64,000 nucleotides of DNA from Aphelocoma coerulescens (GCF_041296385.1 NC_091019.1:6657264-6721263); one strand, 5' to 3'; shown: positions 1 through 13,957, counted from the first letter of the stretch. Notes: generated from the sequence alone by a model not told the origin. Made by a program: numbers and translations.

Positions 1-3000
1 ACTTGGGATAAGGTAGTATAATAATTTAAAAATGCAGAGGAACAATAATGATTTTCAAAGCAATATTTTGTAGGTTGTCCAGCTAAATTATTTTTTTACA
101 CATTGTCCTAAGCTGATGGGGAGCTCAATAAAATCAGAGCAGTGAACTTCTTCAGAGGGTGGCTGTGTAAAAAGTGGCAAATTTTACAGCATTTCATGAT
201 TCCATAGATAAAATAGTTGAAAGTCATGTGTTTCTAAACAAATTCTCAAACGTTAAGACTTCTCCTCTGGTTTATTTAAATGGTGTAAAATGAGTGATGA
301 ATGTAGCAATGCTGAAGATACCTTCTTTATGAGAAGATGAAGCAACATGACATAACCTTCAAAAAGCCCTGAGGCAACTGGGGATGAGAGGCATGTTTAG
401 CATTTCTGGTGCTTACTTGTACCACTCACGTGAGGAGCCCCATCCCTCCTACCTGGTGTAGCTGATTTGGGGAGCAGATGAAGAGCCAAGCTGATGTCAG
501 GAGAAGACAGACACATAGGCAGGACTGTGGATGACCCCCAGGTAGGCTCAGCTGCTGGAAAGGTCAGTACTGCTTGCACTGAAACACTGCTGAAGGGTTG
601 GACGCTGCAAAAAGAAGCCCCAAACGTTCTGTGTTCTGGTAGAGACTAGAGGGATAAGATTTCATGAAAACACACTGCCCTCATTTTGACCTGCACAGCA
701 TGCTGGAAGTTTGTGAGGTTAGGTGCTCATCTTGCCATATGCAAGTTGTAAACAGAATGTGAAATTAGTGGGGTTATTTTAATGAAATAGCTTCTCTGAA
801 CCATCTGCTGTAGGGTACCAGTGAGGAAGAGAAATAAACCAGTTTGCTTCACCAGTATAATGAAATAAAATAATAAAAAATTGATTGGAAGATTCTGCTA
901 ACCCATATCGACAAATTTCAAACCATGATGTTTATTTTAAAATGCAACTAAGAATTGGTTAAAACAACAGAGAGAAAACATTGCACATTCTAGCTAATAC
1001 ATCACATTACAGAGCTTGTTTGCATGGTGGAGCATTTAGGGTCAGAACCGGTGTCTTTCACTCTGTTTCAGATAAAAGAGGGTTCATCTGCTTAGCAACA
1101 GTATTTTTTCCTGGTGTATTGTATACTGAATTTGTAGTGTGTACATGAGGTGGGTATGAGCCATTGTCTTTCAGTATGTTTTGAAACATTTCTTCTTCCT
1201 CCCTGAAGGACAAACTTGGAGAACAATAAATAGACTGAAAACATAAGTAAAATAAGATTAAACCCTCCCCTACAAAATAATAACAATAAATACTACTAAT
1301 AATAGTAATCATAAAGAAAAGAAGATCACAAGACAGTGAGAGGGAGTACTCATCTCTGACAGATTGCCCAACGCACAGGCAGCCAGTTGTTTTTGCTGGA
1401 TACATTTATGTATATATTGGTTAACCTCTTTCCCTCCATTTTTGTGTAGGTGGTCTTAGAGCTGAGTCATTGCTTACACTGTCTCTGCAGTGCTTGCAAA
1501 ACATTAAGAAAAACATCATCTATTTGGGAAGTGTTGTGATACCTCAGTGCTTCTAAAAGCTATATTCTCATTGACAAAGAGAAAACAGTGAAGTCTGTCA
1601 CCTGGCAAGGGATAGTTGTGTAAATCAGTAGATGTGGCAGGGAAGGTCATAATTTTGCACCAGAGCCTGGGTAATAAGGATGTGTGGCTTAGCCAGGCCC
1701 CTTCAAGATAGGGAAAATTCTTTTATTGCTCAAAATATCAACCGAAGACAGCTTTTATCAAAGATGTCAGCTTCATGTAGTGACGGTGAGCAGGCTTGAA
1801 TTAAGAGAATGTAATTTGATTTCCCACAGGAGTGTTTTTATGAGGCCCTGGTCTTTCACAATGTGTTATTAAGAATACTGCTTGCAGACAAAAACAATTG
1901 CTGTACAAAGTTGCTACCAAAGTTTGCTTGGCAATTAACACCTGTAGGCTACAGCTGCTGTGTTGTTTGGTTGGTTGGGTTTTTTTTAAATTTTATAATA
2001 GGAGCTTTGCTGCACTCTGAGGTAAAGAAGCAATAATACTTCATAGAGAACAGTGAGCTGTCATGTGATGCAGCATTTGTGACTATCTACTGATTAAAAA
2101 AAGAGCAAAGCACATTATACTTTTGAATCTCCATCTCTCTAAGTGACGTGCTTCCAGTCTGTAGAGTGATGTTCAGACCCTGGAGTGCAGATTTACTGAT
2201 TCTGTTTTTTTCATGATTTGTGTATCTGGGTCCCTACATAGGGACTTGCACACACGGAAGGAACAACAACCAAGGCAGCAGTGCCTGTCAGGTTTTGTTT
2301 ATTTATTTTTTTTTTAAGAACCACTACAAATTTTGCAGGCAGGCTTAATGTGGATCCTCCTCCCACCAAATCCCCGCAGGATTCACCATTTATTTCTGCC
2401 TTAAAGGTAGTGTAGCTAGACCTTACTGCAGGATTACTTTGGGGAAATGAGAGCTGGAAAAATGTAGGACTCAAGAGCTCATGAAAGAAAACTCCACAGG
2501 GATTAGTCTCCCACAAAATCTGGGTGCAGCAGTGCTTGAGGGTCAAACCTGAGTGGGCTTTAAATCAGTTCCTGAAGCTTTCATGTATTCCATGGTATGC
2601 TGCAGTGGGGTCTCTTATCTAGATTAGAAAGTAAAAGCAAAGGACATTAGGTTTTGTTTCTTTTTTCCCCTTTCTGTGTCACACAAAAAGGTAGACCCAT
2701 CCTTTGAAAATCTTCCCATATGCCTGAGAATTGTTTTCCTGTCTGTTGGTAGAGAAGTGCTATGTAGGCAGAAAGGTTTGCACATGGTACAGAGTATCCA
2801 AGACCAACTAGAACCTACTATTTTACGACTTTGTTCTGTTCTGCTCATAGAACTTCATAGAATTTCTTAAAGCTCACAGTATCAGAGTTGGTGTCAGTAG
2901 ATTTTATCCTGTAAAATAAACATTATCTTACTTACTTTCCATTTAGTAAATCCTAATTTTTGTATTCTGACAGAAAGTTGTGTTCCATTTCTTCAAGGTA

Positions 3001-4898
3001 ATTGTGTTTAGTCATTTCTGTATTTTTAGAAAGCTTTAGTAAATTCTATATTCAGAATCTAATTTACTAAGCAGTGTTCTTTAATAGACCCTTATGTCTC
3101 TATAGAATAAAAATTCTACATAAAATATTTTCTAGATAAAAATTACTCTGTTTGGTGATATTTTTTCAAAGACAGCTCCAAATAACTTTGATTTAGAAAG
3201 AAGGCAGAAATCATTAAGTGACAAGTTGCCTGTGAAAAATGATTTGTCAAAACAGTGTTTAGTTAACTTGTACATACATTGGTTTGGGAGCCCAGCATAC
3301 ATTTTTAATGTTAACAATATACTGTAATGGTTTAATGTACCATAACAGTTAAAATTAGCACATTAGTAGGGTTCTTTCTTCTGCCACAGCTTATCATGAT
3401 AATACAGAGCACCACACTGCATTGCTTGCTTGTACACATTTATTAAGGTGCTATGGAAAAGTCTTACAATTAAAACCTGAATAGCCTTGAAAACTAAGAA
3501 ATGAAGTAGCTAGGGATTGATTTAAAATTTCAGTGAAACCAAGTTAATGAACTTGTGTTGATATGTACAGTCATGCTTGTCTTCTGCCCGATTCAAATGC
3601 AGTGGCCGTGGGACCTCTCATAATATCTGAGGAAAATTACTTCTCATTACAGCCAAAAAGGATGGAAAAGGAAATTGCATCTCAGGGGATTATTTGCTTC
3701 CATTTTGCTTCTGTTTTTTTGTCTGCCCGCATTACTGAGTTATCCATGTATTTTGAGAGTATGTTGGAAATGAGCCTGTCTTGGGTGGTTTGTTTTCTTT
3801 CTTTTTTCATCCACAAAATGGGACTGGTTCCTAAAATGTGTATGGTCGGGTACATATGGTTGTGCATTTGTTTATAGAAGCACTGCCTGGAGTGTTTGAA
3901 GAGTAAAGATCTTGGTCAGTGGTATGATGGTCAGCATGTCTTGGCAGCAATCCCTTGGCTGCTGGCTATACATTGTTGATAGAAAATTGCATAAGGCTTT
4001 GCAGTACAAGCAAGTTTCTGCTCAATATGGGTGTTTCACCTACATCCTCACTTCTCCTTGAAAAGGAACTGTCTGGAGAGGGGAAGGAAAACTCTGCAGC
4101 TTTTATTTGGGTTGATTAGTAGGTTTTTGCCACAGAGAATTTCAGTATAATGAATAAAATTGCAAAATCCTATTTCAGATGTGAAAATCAGATTATTTCC
4201 ATAGGTTGACAGGATACATGAAAGAACTAATCCCTCCAAACCTAAGGACAGACACTTTGTTCTTGTCCTTTATATATAGGGAAAGAATATGGAGTCTCCT
4301 TGCTATTTCCAGTGTTCTTCAAAGTTGCTTGATTTATAAATTATTATTTTATCTCCTTCCTTCTTTGTGTTGTTATAATGGGAAATGAGATTTGTCTGCA
4401 GTTTTGCTGTGCCCATCATTAAATGTTCCGGTTTTGAGCCTGCATCTTCTGAGAACAATTGCGGGAAAGCAAATGAAACCTGAGGGGATGTGGGAAATTT
4501 GAGCTAAGCAAGGATTTGAGTACTACAAAAATAAGCTAAGTGCAAAACTCTTGTCATAGTTTTCATGTTCACTAAATTATTGGTTTGGACTGGGCTAATT
4601 TTTCAACACCTAAGTTGACACATTGATTCCAGTTGTTAAGAGAAATTTCACACTAAATACAAGTATTTTCTACCATGCTTTGCATAGCCCCCTACATGCT
4701 GATCTCACACTGATATGGCCATTTGATCTCCATTAAAATGAAATACTTTCTGTACCTAACTGAGAGCTAACAATGTGGGAGCATTTGGCTGGGGGTTTTT
4801 CCTTCCCCACCCCCACAATCTGGTTTAAGGCTGAAGGAATGACAGGGACAAAAACATGTTATGCTTATAACTTTTTTCCCTCAAGTTACTGGTAACAT

Positions 4899-4932
4899 TG
4901 TCTGTTCTGACTTTATGTCTGTTCTGACTTTA
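4899..4932. repeat. Perfect 17-bp tandem duplication
   Basis: The 17-bp unit TGTCTGTTCTGACTTTA occurs twice back to back (4899-4915 and 4916-4932) with no mismatch. It sits inside an intron. The perfect identity suggests a recent slippage or duplication event. Confidence 0.85.
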
Positions 4933-7020
4933 GGAAATGCAATCAGTGACGACAAAAAAACTGCCAAAGGGATATTCTCAGAAAATTAGTTCTGTTAAAA
5001 GTACAGCTGAAAATGAGTGCAGTGTCCAAGCCTTTTATATCTGATTAATGGCTAAAACTTTTAAATAATAAATGCCATAAAAAATAATAAACTATTATTT
5101 GCATAAAGAACCAAAAAGCTGTGTAGCAATTAGGAATTTATGTCCATGCTTTGCTTGATTCTTCATCAAGAATCTGCCATTTACCAGTCTGGGCTGCTCG
5201 TAATGGGGACATCCTTTTTATTTGTGCTAAATGGAGAACAGCAGCAGAGGTACGTAAATAGGGGGTTCTTCCCTTCTGCATATGCATAAGAGATTAGGTT
5301 GGCTTTGTGAACAGGTCCGTACTACTGAGAACATGAATAATGTTAGTTTCTATAATTGCTAACATCTGGCTTTCCATAAATCTGTTAAATTACATGGAAA
5401 CAGAATTAGATTTCAGTGTCATAAGTAAAGCAATTAAATGCAACTCTGTAGGCAATATGGCTTTATATTCATCTGTGAAATCCTTTTAGTTTTGAACTGT
5501 GAAAGCTACCCTTCTAATCTGCACTGTTATTCTACTACATCCTATACAGATTATTGTCAAGGAGCTCTTAATGTGGTAGGGAAGGCAATATTGATGATGC
5601 TTGTTGAAACCACCAAAGGCGAAGTGAATGCTTCATTTATACCTTTGTTTTCAACAAAAAATACAAGTAAAGTCTATTGAAAGGAAAATGGGATATCTTT
5701 AAGAATGTTTTAAGTTTTACAGTAGCTATTTGGATATAATTCATTTGATACCAGTTCATTCGTAGTTCTCTTCATGTCAGTCTTCATGGATTTTACTTCC
5801 TGCCATACTCTGGCACCTGTTAAAAAAATGAACTACAAGCTTTAATTTCTCTTAGTACTGCACCTTTTACACCACCAGTAGTGAATATTTCAGGTACTCA
5901 GGTATGGCTAAGGTGTGCACTAGAGCAATAATGTTCTTTCCTGGAAATTAAGACTTTCAGGACAGCAAAATGTAACATTTTTAGGCAAGTCAGAGTGATG
6001 AGCAATTGAGTCATGCTATCAGGCCACTGGGAGCATTTCTGACAAAGGACTGGCCCATGGGTTAGCCCAGGAGTGAAGCCCTCTGAAGGCAGTGAAATTG
6101 CCTCCAGCTTCCCTTTGGATCTATAAGCACAACAAGAAACAGTCATTTTCTGGCAGCCCAGAGCTTTGACTCTGTTGTGCAGACTGATTTTTGCATTTAA
6201 TCAAATCCAAGGGCATAACCACATTTCCACTTGTTCCTTGACTATTTATGAATTGAAATCAGAAATTGTACTATCCAGACCAGACTGAATTTAGTGATTT
6301 GATTGTTATAAAGAGTTTCACCAAAATGAGAGAATTCTTAAAGTCTTTTTAAGATAGGACCTTTTGAGGTGACGACTTGTGAAGCCGTGGCACTTGTCCA
6401 AAAAGTAGGGCAACTGGCCATCACATCCCACCTAAATTAGACTTCAGGAAACTGTTGTTTGTAAATTCTTCTGAATTTTTTGGTTTAGAGAGAAGTTAAA
6501 AGTATCATTGGGTAATACTGAACAGTTAAAATTTCACCCTAGCAATAAGGTCGTTTCGAATGATAAGTATTGTGGTTCTTCCTTGCATTTTCTGAATTCA
6601 TCTAATACTATTCTGGAACTAGCACAACAGAAACCATCACATGCTTCTAAAGGATTTTCTTTTCCAGCTTTCCTTCCACTGTTGCTTGCAGTTTTCATTG
6701 TTCATGTTGGAACAAAAGACACTGGTTTACTGGTATTTCATCTGGACAATTTGTCAATACATTGTTTAAGAAAGTCCAAACTTATTGTCTGAAAGAAGCA
6801 CCTATTTTTAACAATGTGCTTAAAAATCAAATAGCTTTCACTGAAAGAAAAAGAACACTGGATGAACTCCCTCGATAAATTCATATTGCATAATTATATT
6901 TTGCCCTCTAAAAGCAAATTTAATAGGATGCTGTAATTCACTTTTCTCTGGTGTATAATGATTTTCTCTTGTCACCTATTCTTTGTGTCATTGCTAAATC
7001 ATACTGCATAGCTTTAAGGC

Positions 7021-7090
7021 TTTTTTTTTTTTTTTCTGTATCAAGTGCCTCAGAGTTCTTTTTATTTCCTTTTTTTTTTTTTTTTTTTTT
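7021..7090. repeat. Two poly-T tracts
   Basis: Two long T homopolymers lie about 30 bp apart (about 7021-7037 and 7069-7090) in the NELL2 intron. They could be old poly-A tails in reverse orientation or simple slippage products. No recognisable retrotransposon body flanks them. Confidence 0.7.
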
Positions 7091-7588
7091 CAATTCGCTT
7101 ATACCTTCCAGCAATGGGAAAAGGATGCAACTGACTGCTTTTAGTGTGGGGAATGTTGCTTGTGCTAGGAAATTATGAAGAATAATGCACTTCTATTTTG
7201 ATGTAAAACCCAGAACAGAGAGTGGTCTAGTTGACAGAAAGTCAACTCTGCTTGCTGGTTTCCAGTCACTGGGAAATGAGTATGCACCCTTATCTGAAGG
7301 TTCAAGTTTGTCACTGATATATGGTTCCACTAGGTACATCAAACTCAGCATTTACAATTAAGCCTGATAGAGATATTTTAAGAATTCTTGGTGGAATCAA
7401 AATAAATGCTGAAGAATAACCTAAAAACCATCAGTGCTTAAAGTCTACCAAGTAAATATGGAAGATACAGAAAGGAATGCTCCCTCATCCACCAGCAAGG
7501 CAGAATAAGCAATAATTACTTAATGCAGAAATAAAACATGCCCCATGAAAAATGTGCCCAAAGCTTTTATAAATCTGCTGTTTTGCAG

Positions 7589-7782
7589 ATATCGATGAGT
7601 GTGCCTTAAAGATCCACACCTGTTGGAATGATTCAGCCTGTGTGAACCTGGCAGGAGGGTTTGACTGCCTTTGTCCTTCTGGACCATCTTGCACTGGAGA
7701 CTGTCCCCATGAAGGCGGCTTCAAGCGGAACGGGCAGGTGTGGACCCTGAGAGAGGATAGATGCTCCGTTTGCTCCTGCAAG
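7589..7782 (+). CDS. NELL2: NELL2 coding exon (EGF-like module plus start of VWC)
   Basis: NELL2 is a secreted, multimeric neuronal glycoprotein with thrombospondin-N/laminin-G-like, VWC and EGF-like modules. The family is known to bind Robo3 and ROS1. This exon is 194 bp: two bases complete an Asp codon begun in the previous exon, then 64 codons follow. It opens with the calcium-binding EGF signature (D)IDEC and has cysteines at exon residues 4, 11, 17, 26, 28 and 34, the six-cysteine EGF pattern. An N-D-S glycosylation sequon lies at residue 13. From Cys38 it enters a VWC module with NGQVW and the C-x-x-C-x-C triplet at 58-63. The acceptor is TTTTGCAG and the donor AAG|GTGAGA. The sequence matches what I know of vertebrate NELL2 more closely than its paralogue NELL1; I have run no alignment. 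Confidence 0.96.
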
Positions 7783-10700
7783 GTGAGATCCAGCTGGCCT
7801 GGGTTTCAGGAGTCCTTTAATTCTCTGGGCTTGTGTCAGAAACCCAACATTGCAGTGTTACTGTTGTTGGCAAAAATGTTAGCCTAAGCCCAAGGCACTG
7901 AGACAAAAGGTAAGCTCTGCTGTGGACTCTGAAGCTGGGATGGGGATATTCTTCTGGGAAAGCATTTCTTTTCTTATTTTGCACAACCACACACATAACT
8001 GAATAATGGCTAACCTTTCTGAGCTTCTACCATGTCACCCTGTGGGCCAGAGCATTTCAGAGTGTGCCTCGAAGAGGGTCTTGCATTACCCTTTAACACA
8101 ATGTGCAGGTTCCAGCACGCTTTCTGGAAATGCTGAAAACTGATTTTAATTTCTCTTTCATATGGGTATGCATCTCTCAACTTCCTGTTGGCTGTGTTTC
8201 CCTTTGCTTGGAATACATGTGAATTAACTTAGTGAGAAGAAAGGTCTGAGCATGAGTCAAAGGTTAGAAGACCCAGCAACAGGCACTTTAATTTCCTCAA
8301 AGTGAAGAAGGGCAAAGGCCAGCTTTTTCAGCTTTTTCCTTCTTATCTCAGCTTGGCTGTGTTGCCAACTCTCCCACTTGAGCAGTGCAGCTCTCTCTGT
8401 ATGTTTGGAGAAGCCAGGTTTAGTATCAGTGGATGTACCTTAAAGAGTTAACATTTAGATCAGGGTGGGGGTTTTTGTTGTTTTTTTTTTCCCCTGGAAA
8501 TTATGTTTTGGATTTTTTTTTTCCAGAGTATAGTAACCAAGTTAGAAGAACATTTGGCTCTGCTTTCTTGATTTTCACTAGTTAACAGAGGAATGCTGTC
8601 TTTGAAATCAGAAGAATTTTAGAAACACCCTAATCTGAGATGTGGTTGGTTTTTATGGTCACGTTGCGCTGATTCGTTCATAGCATGGGTAAAGCTGTCC
8701 AAAGGCACAGCAGAACACTATAGGCCCAGTTCAAGTGAAATTAGGTTGTGGCCTCTGTAAAAAGCTGAAGATGGAGTATGGGAATTGGCCTATCAGTCTC
8801 CATGTCTCAATGCTTGGGAGCCAGAGAAGCATGAGAGGGTTTTAGGGGGAACAGAGGGAAAGAGGTGTTTTGAAGTTGCAAGAAGCTGGAAGCCTCATCC
8901 TTTCTGTTTTGCAGTGGTGTTTTGCAAATGTGTTTTGCAAGGAAAAATTAAGACTTCAGAGTGAGTAGAACCTAAAAAGTACACTGCTGGTTTGGTCTCA
9001 GTAGGGAATGTGTTCTTGTTAGTTGCTATATTTGTTATTTCAAGTAGCCTCAAGCTCCCTAAAACTCCTCCTTTCAGAAGCTGAAGTGTACAAGTTTACT
9101 GACTATATATCAAGCTTTTATGGTAATCTTGGGGAACCAGCAGGCTTATGAAAGGATTGCAGTCAATAGAATAAATAGTTTAATATATGTGAAGACATCT
9201 GGTCTGCCTTTGCAGAATTATTACTATTAGTATTCACATTTTAGATTGCTTGTAATTTGTTTTATTTGCCATTTCTCATTGCATGTATTTCTTATGTTGA
9301 GTGTTGTTACTAGTATATGAAAATACAGAAATGATTAACTAGTACATAGTTTAAACTAAACTTGACACTGTTGTTATGACTCTTACTATGTGTCTTCCTC
9401 AGTTCAGTTTTTCCCTCTGTGAATTAGCATTTGCATTTAATTTCATTCCAGTGGCTGCCCGTTTCAAGAGCAAATTTGTGTCTATAGAACAGGGGAAACA
9501 GGAAGAGCTCCTTGCCTACCACATCTCAGGCAGAATATAAAGTCTTCACTCAGTGTTTAATGAAATACATTTTTATACATCCTGATAGCTTCCAGTACAC
9601 CAGACTACTTCTCAAACCTCTCCTTTTCATGCAGTTGCATGGAGAACTGGCCCTGCTTGATCTTTTACAGCCTGCTCAGTTTGCAGTGAGGAAAAGAGCA
9701 GAACGTAACTAAACAATTCCTTATACTACTTACTCAAACTTTGCAATGATCCTACTTATTTGTTTTATCCAGGATGCAAGTCAGCATTTTTGAAATAAAA
9801 CTGGCTTTTCTTTTGCTATAATTATTCTGGCAAAAGTCAGGTGGATATATTTTGTTCATTGCCTGAAGCACATAGGTACCATCTTTAAAAAATTTTAATT
9901 TATAACCTGGTGCAAAGGAAATTAAATACCTTACTTAATGAACTTCAAAGCTATTTGTGAAGTAGGATACTGTGGAATATAGGAAATTATATTGCTTCAT
10001 TTATATAATGAAACAAAGTGTCATTATTGAAGCACAGGGTATTTCAGGGTTTTACCAGACCCAGTGTCTTCAAACCATTCTTGTTCATCTAAATGCACAT
10101 AAAGTTTACAAAATCATAAATTCTCAAAACTATAAATTAACACTGTTCCTTATGTATATTTGACATGTCTTGTATATGTCTTGTATCTTTCTGAACTGTT
10201 GTGGATTTAAAAGACCATCAGATTTAAGGCTGGTAGGATTTGGAGTGGGAAGCTATTGTGCTCTCTCATGAAAAAAGCAAAGCCTGGGTGTGCAGTGTGG
10301 CCATATCTGGGCTTTTGAGTCTGTCTTCTTTTTAAGACAACCCTCCCTTCCCTCTATGAAAAAAGCCTGGGAGATACACACAGCACTGGGAGCAGGGGGA
10401 TCTTCCAAGCTAATGTGTGTTCCTGGGGGTGAGAACCATTTGGTGGTTTGGTTTTTGCAGGGTCTGATTTCTTTCCAAACTGGGTTTGGGGCTCTGTGAA
10501 AACTTGAATCACTCTTAACAGTGATTCTCTTGTGTGTCAGTTTTTCCTTTGATAAGAACGATTTTATGTTCATACCACTTTTGAAGAATGTAGAACTGAT
10601 TCAGTGAGGAAGGTGGGAAGGAAGAGGTAGTAATAAGATGCTGTATGTTATTACTCACCTAAAGAAAATAAGGTTTTTTATATATATTTCACAATTTTCT

Positions 10701-12673
10701 ATGTATTTCTCAGGGCTCCTGCTGAGCTGCAAAGATGCACATAAGATAGTGTAGCTTAAGAGGCTTTGTGTCACTGCAGTATAGGGATAAAAATGTTTTT
10801 TGAAAGGTATAGAGCTAATGAGGTTGTACACAAAACACAGATGCTTACAGACAAAACAGACTAGCAGTGTATTATGATTACCAAGAGTTCTCTGGCAAAG
10901 TCATCAGGTTTTTTCAGTGTTCTGAAATATGGAGAGTAAAGGCAACGTAAAACATGCTCAGGGAAGCACAGAATTAACAGCACTGTCACCAGGGGAATTT
11001 GGAAAACTGGTCTTGAAAGCTTAGAAACTGAATTGGATTTAAGCAGACGGGCTGTTGTTAGCCATTATTAATCAGCACAGAAGAGGAGAGACACTGCCAT
11101 GGTTGAGGCTCCCTGGATTCCTGTCACAGCCCCACACGCCTGGATCTGGTCATCCTGACAGAGCTCCTGGGCTAAGCTGGCTTCCGATGTGCATCTGCAG
11201 CTGCCCAAACCCATGGCTAAGGAAATGGGCTACTGCTGTTCTTCCTTATGATTAACTCAGACTGCTGAGTAAGGAGATAAAGCTTGTTTATCCCTCCTCC
11301 CACATCTGAAGTGGCTATCTAGCCACTAGTACAGAGTACTTAATTTGATACAACACTGAACAAAGCTTGTAGAGTAATATATGCCCTGCAGTTGGTAAAA
11401 GTGGTTCAGGTCCATGTTAACCTGGCATGCTTTCTACTTTCTCATAATTCAGTGTAGTCTTCAGCTTTGCTTGTTAGGCATAAGAAATAATGTTAATTAT
11501 TTTTACAGTAGCAAGGAATATTCTAATCCATTCAAAACTATGATGAAATGCAGCAGTAACACTGAGCTGACATGGCATTGTGATTCCCTGATGCTAATTT
11601 TGTCTATGTTGCATTGTGGACAAGACTGGCTTTGCTTTAAAACAGGAACCAAACCCTGGTTCCTACATCAAATAATAAGCAGTCATCCCCCCCATGCTGC
11701 ATGCTGAGCAACCTGGTCCAGTGCAAAGTGTCTCTGCCCATGGCAGGGGGGTTAAAACAAGATGAGCTTTTGAGTCCCTTCCAACCCAAACCATTCTGTG
11801 ATCCTATCCTGCTTCTGGCTGTTTTGTCTGCCTGTGGAAAAGACATCCTGGGCTGCATTTACTCTTATTAGAAATAAGTTGTTTTCAAGGATCAGAAGAA
11901 ATAAATTCCCTTGCATTGAAGAGTGTTCCTATATTTGGTGCAATGAAATTTTCTTCCTTACATCAGATAATAGACTCAGAACAAGGTTCTGATTAGGCTA
12001 GGAAAAACTGCAATGAAATGAATGAAGTTGCTTTAGGAATAGTATAGCTGTGATGCAAAGCAGAGTATAGCTTTATCCAGGCCCTCTGTAATACATGTAC
12101 TGAATTATAATGAATGATGATAAGTTCTTTTATCTTTAAGCTGGTGTACTGTAGGTCCAGATGTGGGACAGACACAGAAGTCAGAATAAAGAACAATTAG
12201 TGCTACTGTGATTGTGCTATGTTTTGCTCTGATTAAGTTAAAGGGACCACCTTTATTCAACTTACTTTCTTCACAGTGGTACATTCTGTCAAAATAGTGC
12301 TAAATAAATATTATATGTATTAGAGTGGCAATCGCTTGAAGAGTTTGTTGATGTAACCAATGAGATACGAAATTGCTTCACTGTATTTCACTGAGATATT
12401 GACTGCTTTTAAATTCAGTTAGCTGGAGACAGGCAAACAGTGTTTTCAGATTCAAGACAGAATTGGATCCATGCACTGACAGAAACTGGGATAGTACTGG
12501 TATTCGTTGTATTACGACAGGCAAGATCCAGTCCTTATTGGCATGGAATACACTAAGAAATTAATATTTCCTGATAAGCCAAAGATGTGCCCTTTGATGT
12601 ATGCACCCTGTGACCTTCCCTGGGTTGCTGTCTGGCAGTTTGTGGTTGACATCAGGGCAATGTGTCCTCGCAG
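7783..12673 (+). other. NELL2 intron (about 4.9 kb)
   Basis: The intron is bounded by GTGAGA at 7783 and TCCTCGCAG at 12665-12673. No further exon is recognisable inside. It contains one CR1 3' fragment (11703-11806) and a short hairpin at 11644-11664 just before it. The rest is unremarkable AT-rich sequence. Confidence 0.85.
11703..11806 (+). mobile_element. CR1 LINE 3'-end fragment
   Basis: The segment starts at CTGAGCAACCTGGTCC and runs through TGCCCATGGCAGGGGGGTT to CCTTCCAACCCAAACCATT and a decayed ATTCT-type tail. This is the characteristic 3' end of avian CR1 elements, in the same orientation as NELL2. Only about 100 bp remain, which fits the usual severe 5' truncation of CR1. The body shows several substitutions from the consensus I remember, so it is probably an old copy. 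Confidence 0.85.
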
Positions 12674-12850
12674 GACGGGAGGATTTTCTGCCGGAGAACA
12701 GCCTGTGACTGCAGGAACCCCAGTGCTGACCTCTTCTGCTGCCCAGAGTGCGACACTCGTGTCACCAGCCAGTGCCTCGACCAAACTGGGCACAAGCTCT
12801 ACCGCAGCGGGGACAACTGGACCTACAGCTGCCAGCAGTGCCGTTGCCTG
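12674..12850 (+). CDS. NELL2: NELL2 coding exon (VWC end and start of next VWC)
   Basis: This is a 177-bp exon of exactly 59 codons, phase 0 at both ends, between GCAG|GAC and CTG|GTATGA. It finishes the VWC module begun in the preceding exon, with cysteines at exon residues 6, 11, 13, 22, 23 and 26 including the conserved CCPEC knot. It then opens the next VWC with Cys34, YRSGDNW and the C-x-x-C-x-C triplet at 53-58. An N-W-T sequon at residue 48 is a plausible N-glycosylation site. The cysteine spacing and sequence are those of NELL2 C-terminal repeats. The exon can be skipped without shifting frame, but that would split both VWC modules. Confidence 0.96.
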
Positions 12851-13239
12851 GTATGAGTAAAGCAGTTTGGGTAGGAGTAAGAATAATAAGGATTATGACT
12901 TTTAGAAAAACAGACCTGGACGCAGGCTCACAGCTATTTCTTCACCTGCTTTTCAGACTGGGGGTGATGGTAAAGCACTTACTGAGCCCCAGAGAACTGA
13001 AAGCTACACCATCAGTTTTCGTCTTACTGCTGAATAAGTAGGTCTAATGAGCAAAATGAAAAGCTTGAGAGAAGCACTATATTAATTTTAGCATTAGTCT
13101 ACTTTTGAGAACTTCTGTAAGGTTGTCTGATCTTTAAATGACATTTTCAAACCTTTTTCGCATGCGATGGAGTTAGTTGGAGAAATTTCAGTTTTTAATT
13201 ATGTCTGGTGGGCCTGTCTTGTCAAAAAGGGACAATGAT

Positions 13240-13240
13240 T

Positions 13241-13271
<31 letters not shown>

Positions 13272-13274
13272 TTT
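13240..13274. repeat. (TTTA)n microsatellite
   Basis: A pure TTTA tetranucleotide run of about 8-9 copies lies in the NELL2 intron. It is likely polymorphic in length. Confidence 0.95.
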
Positions 13275-13904
13275 GAATTCTGCAAATCTGGAAACATGGA
13301 GTACCAGTGCCACTGTGTAAATTAGAAAAAAATAACCACATAAAGAAGGATAAAGAAGACTGAAATTACTAGAAAAACATACAAAATAATGAAAACTTAT
13401 ATTCTCATTAGACACTATAGATTATTCCCTTAAAGCTTTAAGTTTTCCATAGATATACTAATTAGTCCATCAATGAAGTTAATTAAAATTACCAGTTTTC
13501 CATTTATAGCTGCCTGTATAACATGGTCTTTATATATGTTACTAATCAAGAGGTGTCTGGGCATCAGGAAGGAAATTAGATTTGAAGCTAAGTTATTGTC
13601 ATGAGGTAATTATCCATAATGCATAGAGTAAGTATTGAGGTTGTGGCTTACAGTTTCTTGCCTAATTTTATGATTGGGATAACATCCAGAGCTGTAAGAC
13701 AGTGATGCCCTAAATCAGTGTTGTATGTAAGGTTCTGTGCAGTGTGTGATGTTCTCAGCATCTGAAGTGTTTACAGAGCAGTATAATGGAAGTTATTGAA
13801 GCCCTTTCCAGGTTAAATTTAGTCATACAGAGCAATACTCTGCAGAAGTGACCTGATGTTTCTGTCTTCTCCATGTCTCTATCTACTAAACTGTTGCAGA
13901 TTTT

Positions 13905-13957
13905 TTTAAAATAAAAATAATAATAAAATAAAAATAAGTAAATAATGGAATAAAATG
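13905..13957. repeat. A/T-rich AATAAA-like low-complexity run
   Basis: This is an irregular run of AATAA and AAATAAA units within the intron. It contains several AATAAA hexamers by chance composition. Nothing suggests real polyadenylation here because coding exons continue downstream. Confidence 0.7.

Larger units (their letters stand above)
1..7588 (+). other. NELL2 intron, 5' part outside window
   Basis: This is the 3' part of the intron that precedes the first visible NELL2 exon. It ends in a pyrimidine-rich stretch and TTTTGCAG at 7581-7588, a good splice acceptor. I looked for the preceding EGF-like exon (a DIDEC-type start and six-cysteine spacing) in all + frames and saw none, so that exon lies to the left of the window. 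The segment is AT-rich and holds only short low-complexity runs (poly-T near 7021-7037 and 7069-7090) and a 17-bp tandem duplication at 4899-4932. Confidence 0.8.

Noticed and set aside
2840..2890. CATAGAACTTCATAGAATTTC, considered as a CR1 3' tail in reverse
   Set aside because: No adjoining CR1 body and only weak similarity to the tail repeat.
11644..11664. 8-bp stem with 5-base loop in the NELL2 intron
   Set aside because: Hairpins of this size are common by chance. There is no associated miRNA-like long stem or mobile-element border.
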